Part shown: positions 51,252 to 62,256 of the stretch, piece by piece | Layout of the letters: every line of letters begins with the position of its first letter | How positions within the stretch are numbered: the stretch's first letter is position 1 | DNA from: CAVTWH01 sp963850915 | GTDB lineage: Bacteria > Actinomycetota > Actinomycetes > Mycobacteriales > Micromonosporaceae | Assembly: GCA_963850915.1 (NCBI GenBank) | Contig: CAWKND010000012.1 | Location: forward strand, 1 to 64,000 | Reading direction: 5' to 3' | Length of the DNA: 64,000 nt | The notes under the pieces: model-generated | The model's input: the letters and a program-made list of their open reading frames with translations, nothing else | Databases searched by the model: none | Told to the model about the DNA's origin: nothing | Made by a program: the position numbers and the translations under genes

Positions 51252-52511
51252 ATGGACACTGTCACGAGGCGGAAGTTCCTCAAAGCGTCGGGCGTGGTCG
51301 GGGCCGGGGTACTGGTTGCCGGGGCCGGGGCGTACACCCTCAAGGACATCCTGGACACCTCGAGCTGGCACGACCGGCCGACCGATGCGAAGACGCTGGT
51401 ACTCGTCACCCTGTACGGCGGCAACGACGGGCTGAACACGGTGATCCCGTACGCCGACGCCGCCTACCACGACGCCCGTCCCGAGATCGCCTACGCGCCC
51501 GACAAGGTGCTGCACCTGGACGACCAGATCGGCCTGAACCCGTCGATGAAGGGGTTGGCCGGCCTGTTCCAGGAGAAGAAGCTGGCGATCGTGCGTGGCA
51601 TCGAGTACGCCAAGCCCGACCACAGCCACTTCCGCTCGATGGACATCTGGCAGACCGGCTCGCCCGACAAGCCGGTCAACACCGGCTGGCTGGGGCGCTG
51701 GCTGGACGCCACCGGTGGCGACCCTCGGCACGCGGTCTCGTTCGAGCCGGTGCTGCCCGTGGTACTGGCCGGCGAGAAGACGGCCGGGGCCGCGGTACCG
51801 GCGACCGGCGGGTCGGCGCTGCCCAAGGGGGTGACCCGGCAGGCACTCACCGGCCTCGGCGCGGCACAGACCGGCGAGCCGGCGATGCAGGCCCGGGCGG
51901 CGCGCGCCTTCGCCGACCTGATCTCGGTCGACGACATGCTGCACACGGTGCCGTCGGCGGCCCCGTCCCCATCGTCTTCGGCCGGCGCCGGTGATCCGGA
52001 CGGCAACCAGGCCACCGGTACCGGCGGGCGGGGCGCGCTCGGTGACCAACTGGACCTGGTGGCCCGCTGCGTGGAGGCGGGCGTGGCGACCCGGGCGTTT
52101 TCGGTGTCACTGGGCGGCTTCGACACCCACGCGCAGGAGAAGGTACAGCAGGAGAAGCTGCTCGGCGAGCTGGACAGCGCGCTCACCACGTTCGCGAAGC
52201 GGATGGCGGGCACCGATCGGGGCCGGCAGGTCGTAGTCGTCGTGTACTCCGAGTTCGGCCGGCGGGTGAAGGCGAACGCCTCGGACGGTACCGACCACGG
52301 CACCGCCTCGGACGTCTTCCTGCTGGGTACCCCCGTCAAAGCCGGCCTCTACGGCGAGCAGCCGAGCCTGACCGACCTGGACAACGGTGACCTGAAGGTC
52401 TCCACCGACTTCCGGGACCTCTACGCCACGCTGCTCGCCGACGTACTGGGTACCGACCCCGGCGCCGTACTCAACGGCTGGAAGGGGCGCTTGGACAAGG
52501 TGCTCGCCTGA
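51252..52511 (+). CDS. Tat-exported DUF1501 protein (alkaline-phosphatase-like fold)
   Basis: 419 residues. Tat signal TRRKFLKASGVVGAGVLVAG at residues 5-24. The DUF1501 core follows: LVLVTLYGGNDGLNTVIPY, KPDHSHFRSMDIWQTGSP and VVVVVYSEFGRRVKANASDG with TDHGTASDVFLLG. The fold is sulfatase/phosphatase-like, with Asp and His that may bind metal. A Ser/Pro/Gly-rich loop (about 237-262) is inserted mid-protein. Substrate unknown. Operon partner of the DUF1800 gene. Confidence 0.9.
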   Translation: MDTVTRRKFLKASGVVGAGVLVAGAGAYTLKDILDTSSWHDRPTDAKTLVLVTLYGGNDGLNTVIPYADAAYHDARPEIAYAPDKVLHLDDQIGLNPSMKGLAGLFQEKKLAIVRGIEYAKPDHSHFRSMDIWQTGSPDKPVNTGWLGRWLDATGGDPRHAVSFEPVLPVVLAGEKTAGAAVPATGGSALPKGVTRQALTGLGAAQTGEPAMQARAARAFADLISVDDMLHTVPSAAPSPSSSAGAGDPDGNQATGTGGRGALGDQLDLVARCVEAGVATRAFSVSLGGFDTHAQEKVQQEKLLGELDSALTTFAKRMAGTDRGRQVVVVVYSEFGRRVKANASDGTDHGTASDVFLLGTPVKAGLYGEQPSLTDLDNGDLKVSTDFRDLYATLLADVLGTDPGAVLNGWKGRLDKVLA

Positions 52512-52522
52512 CAAAGGACGGG

Positions 52523-52741
52523 CTACTCGTCCTCTTCGGGGTCCAGGTTGACCGGCTCGTCGAGCAGGTAGGCCTGCATCGCCAGCTCGTCGCCGGTGGG
52601 CGAGACGAAGGCCGGCAGCTGCCCCGGGCCGAGTTCGGCGACGTAGGCCCAGAACTGGGCGACGGCCTCGGCCGGCGACGCCGCCTCGATCGGCAGATCC
52701 AGACTGACCAGCCAGGACGGGCGTACGGGCATGCTGGCCAT
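52523..52741 (-). CDS. Small acidic conserved-type hypothetical protein
   Basis: 72 residues with no signal or membrane segment. It includes SWLVSLDLPIEAASPAEAVA, then QFWAYVAELGPGQLPAFVSP and an acidic tail LDPEEDE. I do not recognise the family. It begins 1 base after the tag stop, so it is probably the last gene of the folP-facing minus-strand operon. Confidence 0.65.
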   Translation of the reverse strand: MASMPVRPSWLVSLDLPIEAASPAEAVAQFWAYVAELGPGQLPAFVSPTGDELAMQAYLLDEPVNLDPEEDE

Positions 52742-52742
52742 G

Positions 52743-53366
52743 CTAGCCAGTGGCGCGCTTGCGCCGCGCGGCCCGGGCCGGTCGAAGCGGCGGGTACGGG
52801 CGGACGTGGCACCCGGCCAGGTGGTCGTCGACGAGCCCGGCCGCCTGCATCAGTGCGTACCCGGTGGTCGGACCGACGAACCGGAAGCCCTCTTTGCGCA
52901 GCCGCTTGGCCAGCGCAACGGACTCGGGTGTGCTCGCCGGTACCTGCCCGAAGCTGGTCGGGCGGGGCCGGGCCGGCGGCGCGTACTCCCAGATCAGCTC
53001 GGCCAGCCCCGACTGGAGGTCGAGCGCGGCGCGGGCGTTGGCGATGGCCGCCTCGATCTTGCTGCGGTTCCGGACGATCCCCGCGTCGGCCAGCAGCCGG
53101 GCCTCGTCCGCCTCGGTGTATGCGGCCACCTCTGCGATCTTGAAGTCGCTGAAGGCAGCCCGGAACGCCGGGCGCTTGCGCAGGATGGTCAGCCAGGACA
53201 GGCCGGACTGGAACGCCTCCAGGGTGAGCCGCTCGTAGAGGCCGTCGTCGTCCCGGATCGGCCGACCCCACTCGGTGTCGTGGTAGATCAGGTAGTCCGG
53301 GCCGCTACCCCAGCGGCAGCGGGCCAGGCCGTCCTCGCCCACGACCAGACCCTCGGGGACCGTCAC
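52743..53366 (-). CDS. tag: DNA-3-methyladenine glycosylase I
   Basis: 207 residues. Clear Tag features: C in ARCRWGSGPDYLIYHDTEWG with the zinc His, LEAFQSGLSWLTILRKRPAF, ADAGIVRNRSKIEAAIANAR and the C-terminal zinc pair in LVDDHLAGCHVRP. It removes 3-methyladenine from DNA. GTG 53366 overlaps the upstream SRPBCC stop (GTGA); a longer frame overlaps that gene and is not needed. Confidence 0.93.
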   Translation of the reverse strand: MTVPEGLVVGEDGLARCRWGSGPDYLIYHDTEWGRPIRDDDGLYERLTLEAFQSGLSWLTILRKRPAFRAAFSDFKIAEVAAYTEADEARLLADAGIVRNRSKIEAAIANARAALDLQSGLAELIWEYAPPARPRPTSFGQVPASTPESVALAKRLRKEGFRFVGPTTGYALMQAAGLVDDHLAGCHVRPYPPLRPARAARRKRATG

Positions 53367-53842
53367 GGCAGCTTCCCCGCCTCCACCAGCCGGGCGAAGC
53401 GCTTGAGCGCTCCGGTGAGGCTGGCCTTCGAACCGGGCCACAGGACGGGCCAGGTCAGCCGTCCGGCGATCCCGGCCGGCAGCTGGAACCACTCGTGCCA
53501 GACCACCTGGGTACGCCCGGAGCCCAGTGGCGTACAGCGCAGTACTCCCGGCCCACGCAGCAGCCGGCCCTCGTGTACCACCCGGGCCTCGTACGGCGGA
53601 TCGAGCTTGGTGACGCGCATCTGGTCGCGGAGTACGGCCGGACCGACGGTGGTGACCGCTTCGATCGTGCTGCCCTCGCCACCGTCACCGGTCAGCAGCC
53701 GTACCTTCGTGAACGGGATCCACTCGCCCTGCCGCTCCCAGGCGGTGAAGGCGGCGTAGACCTGGGGAGCGGACGCGTTCACGAGCACGGTGGCGGTCAC
53801 CTCGCCCGAACCTGGTACCTCCGCGGGCTGCGCCCCCGTCAC
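53363..53842 (-). CDS. SRPBCC (polyketide cyclase/START-like) protein
   Basis: 159 residues: VLVNASAPQVYAAFTAWERQ at the start, RTQVVWHEWFQLPAGIAGRL in the middle, and a long C-terminal helix. Ligand unknown. Overlaps neighbours on both sides by 4 bases, so it is in the operon DivIVA-like, SRPBCC, tag. Confidence 0.82.
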   Translation of the reverse strand: MTGAQPAEVPGSGEVTATVLVNASAPQVYAAFTAWERQGEWIPFTKVRLLTGDGGEGSTIEAVTTVGPAVLRDQMRVTKLDPPYEARVVHEGRLLRGPGVLRCTPLGSGRTQVVWHEWFQLPAGIAGRLTWPVLWPGSKASLTGALKRFARLVEAGKLP

Positions 53843-54453
53843 CGCTTGTCCGCGCCGGGACGGGCAGCCCCCGCGCTCACCTCGGAGTCATCCGTGCCGT
53901 CCGGCACCGTGTCATCCGCCTCGTCTGTGGCGATTTCCGCCTCAGCGTCGGTATCGACAGCCGTGCCTTCCGGAGCCACGCTGTCGGTGTCCGACTCGTC
54001 AGCGGCCGCCGCCAGCGCATCGGCATCGGGCGTGCCGTCGTCGTCCAGCTCCGGCGCGTCGAACTCCGGCGATTGGAGCCCCTCGTCGTGGCCGGTACCC
54101 GCGGCACGGCGCGCCTGGGCCAGCTCGTCGGCCTCGTCCTGCCGGCCGGCGCGCAGCGCGTCCACCTCGGCGGTGAGTACCCCGATCAGCTCGTCCTTGT
54201 ACCCGATGTCGTACGCCGTGCGGCGTAGCGCCTGGTCCACCTGCTCCATCCGGTAGCCGCGGGCGACCGTGTCGAAGCGGACAGCGGCGACGTCGCGCTC
54301 AGCCAGCGGCCGGGAGCCGGGCAGCGGGACAGCACGCCCGTCCGGCTCGGCCGGCTGCAGGCCGGCGCTGCCATCGCTGATCAAGGTGAACACGCCGAAC
54401 ACGATGGCGGCGGCCACGATGGCCACGACGAGGACGAGGAGGAACTTGGCCAT
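53839..54453 (-). CDS. Membrane DivIVA-domain-like protein
   Basis: 204 residues. One N-terminal membrane helix (FLLVLVVAIVAAAIVFGVFT), then a short DivIVA-like motif VRFDTVARGYRMEQVDQALR and a coiled segment, then an acidic Asp/Glu/Ala tail of about 80 residues. It matches the position of Rv1209 between folP2 and tag in M. tuberculosis. The gpgS gene found there is absent here. Confidence 0.8.
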   Translation of the reverse strand: MAKFLLVLVVAIVAAAIVFGVFTLISDGSAGLQPAEPDGRAVPLPGSRPLAERDVAAVRFDTVARGYRMEQVDQALRRTAYDIGYKDELIGVLTAEVDALRAGRQDEADELAQARRAAGTGHDEGLQSPEFDAPELDDDGTPDADALAAAADESDTDSVAPEGTAVDTDAEAEIATDEADDTVPDGTDDSEVSAGAARPGADKR

Positions 54454-54579
54454 GTCACGATCGTGGCATGCCCGGGGTGTCCGGGCGACACCGCGGGCGG
54501 ATTTTCTCCGCGAGCCGTCCGGAGCGGGCGGACCGCCGCAGGTCCAGGCGGTGCGGGCAGCGCGTGCGAACGCACGTCG

Positions 54580-55476
54580 ATGAAAGAAGGCTGGGTGGAC
54601 GGCGCAATGGGCGGCGAATTACGGCTCGGTACCCGGGTGTTCGGGACCGGCGAACTCGCGGTGATGGCGATCGTGAACCGTACGCCGGACTCGTTCTACG
54701 ACCGGGGCGCCACCTTCGAGCCCAGCGCCGCGCTGCGGGCCGTGGAGCGGGCGGTGGCCGAGGGCGCGGACATCATCGACATCGGTGGAGTCAAGGCCGG
54801 CCCGGGACCCGCCGTCGACGCGGCCGAGGAGATCCGCCGCACGGTGGCGACCATCGCGGCGGTACGCGGCGAGTTCCCGGGCGTGGTGATCTCCATCGAC
54901 ACCTGGCGCGCCGAGGTTGCCCGGGAAGCCGTGCCGGCCGGGGCGGACCTGCTCAACGACACCTGGGGAGGTACCGACCCGGAGTTGGCCGAGGTTGCCG
55001 CGCAGACCGGTACCGGCCTCGTGTGCGCGCACGCGGGAGCACTGCGGCCGCGTACCCGCCCGCACCGGGCGAGCTTCCCCGACGTGGTCGCCGACGTACT
55101 GACGACCGTCACCGGGCTGGCCGAGCGCGCGGTCGCGGTGGGGGTACGCCGGGAGGCGATCCTGATCGATCCGGCGCACGACTTCGGCAAGAACACCCGG
55201 CACTCGTTGACCGTCACCCGACGACTGGACGCGCTGGTGGAGACGGGCTGGCCGGTACTCGTGGCGCTGTCCAACAAGGACTTCATCGGCGAGAGCCTGG
55301 ACCTGCCGGTCGACGAGCGGTTGGAGGGGACGCTGGCCGCCACGGCTGTCTCGGCCTGGCTGGGTGCCCGGGTCTTCCGCGCCCACCATGTGCGCGAGAC
55401 CCGCCGGGTACTCGACATGGTCTCGGCCATCAGGGGTGACCGGCCACCCGCCGTCAGCCGCCGCGCCCTGGCCTGA
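54580..55476 (+). CDS. folP2: FolP2-type dihydropteroate synthase homologue
   Basis: 298 residues from ATG 54580 (ATG 54607 also possible). It has MAIVNRTPDSFYDRGATFEP, ADIIDIGGVKAGPG, ISIDTWRAEVAREAVPAGAD, NDTWGG and LIDPAHDFGKNTRHS. Standard DHPS has MGILNVTPDSFSDGG and DVGGESTRPG; here they read VNRTPDSFYDRG and DIGGVKAGPG, the FolP2 variant. M. tuberculosis FolP2 lacks dihydropteroate synthase activity, so this protein probably does something else. Divergent from the DivIVA-like operon. Confidence 0.88.
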   Translation: MKEGWVDGAMGGELRLGTRVFGTGELAVMAIVNRTPDSFYDRGATFEPSAALRAVERAVAEGADIIDIGGVKAGPGPAVDAAEEIRRTVATIAAVRGEFPGVVISIDTWRAEVAREAVPAGADLLNDTWGGTDPELAEVAAQTGTGLVCAHAGALRPRTRPHRASFPDVVADVLTTVTGLAERAVAVGVRREAILIDPAHDFGKNTRHSLTVTRRLDALVETGWPVLVALSNKDFIGESLDLPVDERLEGTLAATAVSAWLGARVFRAHHVRETRRVLDMVSAIRGDRPPAVSRRALA

Positions 55477-55540
55477 CCGTTTTGTCGTTAGACGCTTCGG
55501 TCTTCGGGAGCCCGCTGACTTCAGGGCGCACGCCGGGGCG

Positions 55541-55912
55541 TCAGCTCCAGCGGAGTACGCCTTTGCGGTAGGCGTAGAGCAGGCCGAGGGCGAGTACGCC
55601 GACGAAGATGGCCATCTCCACCACACTGGACGCGCCGAGTCGGGCGTAGACAACTGCCCACGGGAAGAGGAAGACACTCTCCACAGCGAACAGAACGTAA
55701 AGGTAGGCGTACAGGTAGTAGCGGATGTGTGACTGCGCCCAATCGTTACCAACCGGGTCCAGGCCGCACTCGTAGCTGACCCGCTTCCCCGGCGGATTGG
55801 CCGGTGCGGCCGGGCTGAGCAGGCGATTTGCCGTGAACGCCGCGACGAAGACCAGCGCCCCGAGCACCAGCAGTAGGCCGAGCGTCGCGTAGGACGACAG
55901 ATAGCCGTTCAT
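55541..55912 (-). CDS. nuoA: NADH-quinone oxidoreductase subunit A-like, isolated
   Basis: 123 residues, three membrane helices, with the cysteine loop VSYECGLDPVGNDWAQSHIR. In the conserved helix YVLFAVESVFLFPWAVVY the Asp of the usual LFDVE is Ala (A76), while the Glu (E78) stays. No nuoB follows: the next gene is on the other strand. It is 24 kb from the other nuo genes of this window. Confidence 0.9.
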   Translation of the reverse strand: MNGYLSSYATLGLLLVLGALVFVAAFTANRLLSPAAPANPPGKRVSYECGLDPVGNDWAQSHIRYYLYAYLYVLFAVESVFLFPWAVVYARLGASSVVEMAIFVGVLALGLLYAYRKGVLRWS

Positions 55913-56164
55913 CTGACAGATGCTAGACCTGCGCGGCAGGCAACTGATTGCTGCGCTGGAGAGTCCGAGGACGCACAATGGACCGGAACCTTTCCCGGTA
56001 CGTCGTCGACCCGCGCTCCGTCGCGGCCGACCGCTGGGCGGGACGGGAACACGGGCACCGGCGGGTCCGCGCCGATGCACAGCTCTGTGGGGGCGCAGAG
56101 TCGCAGCACGCGGTACCTGTCCGTCAGGTGCCGTCCATACCAACCGACAACAAGGATCTGTGAC

Positions 56165-58045
56165 GTGTCGAAGTTCCCCGGGGGGCGTCGGGGTACCGGA
56201 TGGCGGGCTGCCCTGGCAGCCGGCTGCGCTATGGCCGCGGCAGGACAGTTCCTGCTCGGCGGCTGGGTACTGTCCACTGCCGCAGCGGCGACGACCGGCT
56301 CCCGGCTCGCCGCGGTGATCTCCGTGCCGCTGCACGCAAGCCAGCCCCTGCACGCGAACCAACTGCTGGCCGGGCTGGTCCGGGTGGACGGCGACGGCGA
56401 TGGCGACGGCTCGGATGACCCGCCCTCCGACCCGCCGAGCGACGATCCCACCGACCCAGGTACCCCCACGGATACGCCGACCCAGGATCCGCCGACGAGC
56501 GACCCGCCGGTGGTACCCGACTCGCCGACCCCGAACCAGCCGCAGAGCGTCGCCGGCATCAAGATCGGTGCCAGCGTCGCGGACCTGACCGACGACTACT
56601 GGAACGGCGCGACCAGTACGTCGATGACGATCTACCTGACCAACACCGGCAACATCGACGAGCAGGCGCACGTCACCTACGGGCTACCCAACGGCGTCAC
56701 CGACCGCGGCTCCCCCGACTGCTCGCACGGGGTCTGCGACGTCACCGTGACAGCGGGCGCCAGCGGGGTACTGCTCAAGGTCAACCTCACCGTGTCGCCG
56801 CAGGCGTGGAAGCAGGCGCCGCTGCGGGCCGGGGTGAGCGTGCACGCGACCGCGGACGGTGGCCTGACCGCGTCGGACAGTACGACCTGGGACGTGAACT
56901 TCCCGCCCGGCCCACCGGTCAACGGCCTCACCCTGACCGCCGAGGACGTACCCCTGGGTTCCCCCCTCAGTACCGGTGGCCAGCTCGTCGCGCACTTCAC
57001 CAACACCGGCGCGGTCGCGGGCAACGGTGAACTCCAGGTGGTCACGCCGGCCGGCGTGGCGGTCACCGGGTTCCCGGCCGACTGTGTCAGCCACCGGCAG
57101 GTCAGCGCCAACACGCAGTCCTGCCAGCTCGGCTCGGTCGCGGCCGGAACGGCGCACCGGGTCGCCTTCGTGCTGACGATCAGCGCCGCCGCCCGGGCCG
57201 ACGCCCCGGTGGTCGGCGTACTGCGGGCCAGCCTGTCGCCGGTCGGGCTCGACCCGGTCACCACCCAGACCTCGTGGCAGATCACCGCCGCACCGCACAG
57301 CCCCGGCGCGGTCGCCGCGCAGGGCGTACTCCCGTCGCCTTCGCCGACACCGAGCGCGACGACCAGCCCCACGCCGGACGCCACCGACGGACCACTCGAC
57401 GTGGTTACCGGGTACGCCTCGGCCGCCGTACAGGTGGTCGGCTGGCGGATCGTGGTCACCTCGATGGTGATGCTCATCCTGGTACTGCTCGGGCTCACGC
57501 TGGGCCTGCGGCGGCGCCGGTTCCGGCCGGTACCCCTGTTCCCCGCCCCACTTCCGGCCGGTCCCCGGCCTGACCGCGCGGACCTGACCGGCCCGGCCGG
57601 TGGCAGCAACGGCTCCGGTAGCAACGGCTCGGGCCGGACCGGCAGCCGGGACACCGGCGGCGGGGACACCGGCGGTGATCGCCGCGGCGAGCAGGGCGGC
57701 AGCGATACCGGCGGCAAGATCCGGAAGGTGGAGGGCGCACCGCTACCGCAGCGGCACGCCAGCAACCCGCCGGACGTCAGCCTCGCCACCCGCAGCCTCG
57801 CCGACACACCGCCGCCCGCCGCGCCGCAGCCGGTCGCAGCCACCGCAGCCCCGGCCACCGCCGCGCCGCAGCCCCGGGCCGGTGGTACAGCGCCACTTGA
57901 CTACGGGTCCAGGGATGACCAGCCGGACGAAACCGACCGTACGGGCCGGATCCCCACCATCGGGACACCCGTCATGCCCAGCCCGTTCACCGGTACCGGG
58001 TACTCGCCGGCGCCGGCGGCCGCGCACGATCACGACGGGGAGTAG
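56165..58045 (+). CDS. Cell-surface protein with two Ig-like repeats and a C-terminal membrane anchor
   Basis: 626 residues from GTG 56165 (AAGGA upstream). Signal peptide (about 11-42), a linker rich in Asp, Pro and Thr (about 74-127, with DGDGDGDG), two similar beta-rich domains (about 130-250 and 255-390) each with TNTG and a Cys pair, a Thr/Pro/Ser stalk, one membrane helix (about 425-450, VTSMVMLILVLLGLTLGLRR) and a cytoplasmic Gly/Ser/Pro tail of about 170 residues. Looks like a CARDB/DUF11-type surface protein. Function unknown. Confidence 0.75.
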   Translation: MSKFPGGRRGTGWRAALAAGCAMAAAGQFLLGGWVLSTAAAATTGSRLAAVISVPLHASQPLHANQLLAGLVRVDGDGDGDGSDDPPSDPPSDDPTDPGTPTDTPTQDPPTSDPPVVPDSPTPNQPQSVAGIKIGASVADLTDDYWNGATSTSMTIYLTNTGNIDEQAHVTYGLPNGVTDRGSPDCSHGVCDVTVTAGASGVLLKVNLTVSPQAWKQAPLRAGVSVHATADGGLTASDSTTWDVNFPPGPPVNGLTLTAEDVPLGSPLSTGGQLVAHFTNTGAVAGNGELQVVTPAGVAVTGFPADCVSHRQVSANTQSCQLGSVAAGTAHRVAFVLTISAAARADAPVVGVLRASLSPVGLDPVTTQTSWQITAAPHSPGAVAAQGVLPSPSPTPSATTSPTPDATDGPLDVVTGYASAAVQVVGWRIVVTSMVMLILVLLGLTLGLRRRRFRPVPLFPAPLPAGPRPDRADLTGPAGGSNGSGSNGSGRTGSRDTGGGDTGGDRRGEQGGSDTGGKIRKVEGAPLPQRHASNPPDVSLATRSLADTPPPAAPQPVAATAAPATAAPQPRAGGTAPLDYGSRDDQPDETDRTGRIPTIGTPVMPSPFTGTGYSPAPAAAHDHDGE

Positions 58046-58268
58046 CCGAAGCCGCAGGTCCCGGCGCGACACAGCGCCGGGCAACGACTGAGAGTAGTGG
58101 CCGAATAGCCGCCGGTGGCGGGAGTGGCGGCCGGTAGCGCTGCGGCCACCGGGGATCGGCTACGCCTCCCGCCAGGCGGACCCAGGCAACAGTTGAACCG
58201 CTCTGCGACGTAGGCTTCTGGCGAGGACGATGCGTGCCGCGCTCCGCCGGTACGCGAGGAGGTCGTAC

Positions 58269-60106
<1,838 letters not shown>

Positions 60107-60114
<8 letters not shown>

Positions 60115-61144
60115 GACGCCGGTCAAGCTCGCCCTCTCCGCCAAGGACTTCAAGTCCGACCAGGAGGTGCGCTGGTGCCCCGGCTGTGGGGACTACGCGA
60201 TCCTGGCGGCCGTCCAGGCGTTCATGCCGGAGCTGAACATCCCCCGGGAGAACATCGTCTTCGTCTCCGGGATCGGCTGCTCCTCGCGCTTCCCGTACTA
60301 CATGAACACCTACGGCATGCACTCGATCCACGGCCGCGCGCCGGCCATCGCGAGCGGCCTGTCGGTGTCCCGGCCGGACCTGTCGGTCTGGGTGGTGACC
60401 GGCGACGGTGACGCGCTCTCCATCGGCGGCAACCACCTGATCCACGCGCTGCGGCGGAACGTCAATCTCAAGATCATGATGTTCAACAACAAGATCTACG
60501 GGCTGACCAAGGGGCAGTACTCGCCGACCTCGGAGCTGGGCAAGATCACCAAGTCCACCCCGGTGGGCTCGGCCGACTCGCCGTTCAACCCGCTGTCGCT
60601 GGCGCTCGGGGCGGAGGCGAGCTTCGTCGCCCGTACCATCGACTCCGACCGCAAGCACCTGCAGTCGGTACTGCGCGCCGCGGCCAACCACCCCGGCTCG
60701 GCGTTCATCGAGATCTACCAGAACTGCAACATCTTCAACGACGGTGCCTTCGAGGCATTGAAGGAGCCGGAGACCCGGGACGACTACCTGATCCGGCTGG
60801 AGCACGGGCAGCCGATCACGTTCGGAGCGCAGGGCCAGTTCTGCGTGGTACATCCGGCTGGTTCGTTCGGGCTGGAGGTGCGGCCGACAGCCGAGGTAGC
60901 ACCCGGGGACATCCTGGTACACGACGCGAACGTCACCGACCCGGCGTACGCCTTCGCGCTGTCCCGGCTGCCGGCACTCGACCTGCGGCACACGCCGATC
61001 GGGGTGTTCCGGGACGTGATCCGGCCCAGCTACGACGAGCTGGTACAGGAGCAGGTACGCACCGCCGAGGCGGGGCGCACCCGGGAACTCGACGACGAGC
61101 TGGAAGCCCTGCTCGGCGCCGGCGACACCTGGACCATCCTCTGA
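60107..61144 (+). CDS. korB: 2-oxoglutarate:ferredoxin oxidoreductase beta subunit
   Basis: 345 residues. Cluster-binding Cys in VRWCPGCGDYAIL plus GIGCSSRFPYYMNTYGMHSI, and the thiamin diphosphate motif VVTGDGDALSIGGNHLIHAL with NN at the end (MMFNNKIYGLTKGQYSPTSE). ATG 60107 overlaps korA. No ferredoxin gene is next to it. Confidence 0.95.
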
Positions 61145-61227
61145 ACCAGCCGCTCCTCTCCCGGTCCACCGCCGCCCCCACCCCACCGGGATCGGGCGGC
61201 GGTCGCCGTCTGGCCCGCCTGCTGGGT

Positions 61228-62133
61228 GTGGTCGCCGTGGTCGGCGCGCTGGGCCTGGCCGGCTGTACCGGTACACCGGCGCCGGCACCGTCGGGGAGCA
61301 CCGGCGCGGCAGCCGGCAACGCCGCCGGTGCCACAGTGGTCGCCCTCGATGACCTCTACCGCAGCATCGCCGGCGGGGTACAGCAGCGGCTGGCCACCGA
61401 TCGGGTCACCTACCAGGTGACCCGGGACGCCACCGCCCAGTGCATGGCCGCCGCGAAGGTGACCTACTACCCGGCCCCGTTCAGCACCGGGTACGAGGGG
61501 GAGAGCGACGCCGATGTCGCCTACCCCGGGGGTACCGACGGCTGGCTGGCGCACCTCTCCAGCACGGAGCTCGGCGTCGGCAAGCGGCTGCTCCTGCAGG
61601 CCGCCGAGGTACCGCAGCCGGCGCCCGAGGTTGCCGCGATGCCCGCTGCCGACCGGGCGACGTACGCCGCCCAGCTGGCCAAGTGCCAGCCGCCCGCCGG
61701 GTCGGCCGCCGGCCAGGCGAGCCCCGCGTCCGCGCCGCAACTGCTGACCGCGCTGGACACGATGATCGCCGGGTTACTGGCGCAGCCTCAGGTCCAGCAG
61801 CTGACGAGCGGGTACCCGGCGTGCATGGCGCGAGCCGGGTACGCCGACGCCGGTACCCCGAAGGTGTTGGCCGACCGGATCGCCACCGGGTACCCACCGG
61901 ACGCGGCCGCTGCCCAGCCGGCCGGAGCAGAGTGGACCGCGGCCGCGAAGGCCGAGGCGAAGGCGGCCGCCGCCGACCGGGCCTGCCGCCAGCCGGCCTA
62001 CGTCGCCGCGCTGACCGCGCTCGCCCCCGAGTTGACCAAGTTCAGCCAGGTACAGGCCGGCCCGCTGACCCAGGTTGCCACCGAATGGAAAGCGATCGTC
62101 GCCGCCGCCTCAGCCGACGCCGCCAGCAACTAA
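61228..62133 (+). CDS. Lipoprotein of unknown function
   Basis: 301 residues from GTG 61228, with lipobox LGLAGC (Cys13) followed by a Pro/Ser/Gly spacer and an Ala-rich helical domain with four more Cys. The frame is open upstream to a CTG at 61141 whose last bases are the korB stop (CTGA). Starting there gives the basic n-region GRRLARLLG that a signal peptide needs; from GTG it would lack one. So CTG 61141 may be the real start. No ribosome site decides it. Confidence 0.65.
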   Translation: MVAVVGALGLAGCTGTPAPAPSGSTGAAAGNAAGATVVALDDLYRSIAGGVQQRLATDRVTYQVTRDATAQCMAAAKVTYYPAPFSTGYEGESDADVAYPGGTDGWLAHLSSTELGVGKRLLLQAAEVPQPAPEVAAMPAADRATYAAQLAKCQPPAGSAAGQASPASAPQLLTALDTMIAGLLAQPQVQQLTSGYPACMARAGYADAGTPKVLADRIATGYPPDAAAAQPAGAEWTAAAKAEAKAAAADRACRQPAYVAALTALAPELTKFSQVQAGPLTQVATEWKAIVAAASADAASN

Positions 62134-62144
62134 CGCCGCCGCCC

Positions 62145-62202
62145 CAGGCAGCCGGCACCAGCACAGGCAGCCGGCACAGGCAGCCGACACAGGCAGCCGG
62201 CA
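62145..62202. repeat. 13-bp tandem repeats after the lipoprotein gene
   Basis: CAGGCAGCCGGCA starts at 62145, 62164, 62177 (one change) and 62190. CAGCAACTRACGCCGCC also flanks the block on both sides. Confidence 0.85.
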
Positions 62203-62256
62203 CCAGCAACTGACGCCGCCAACCACGGCGACCGGCGCCGCCAGGTGAAGAACAGC

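Noticed and set aside
48975..52049. A frame of 1024 codons on the minus strand across paaG-like, DUF1800 and DUF1501 genes
   Set aside because: Spans three well-supported plus-strand genes, low-complexity product, no ribosome site or domain.
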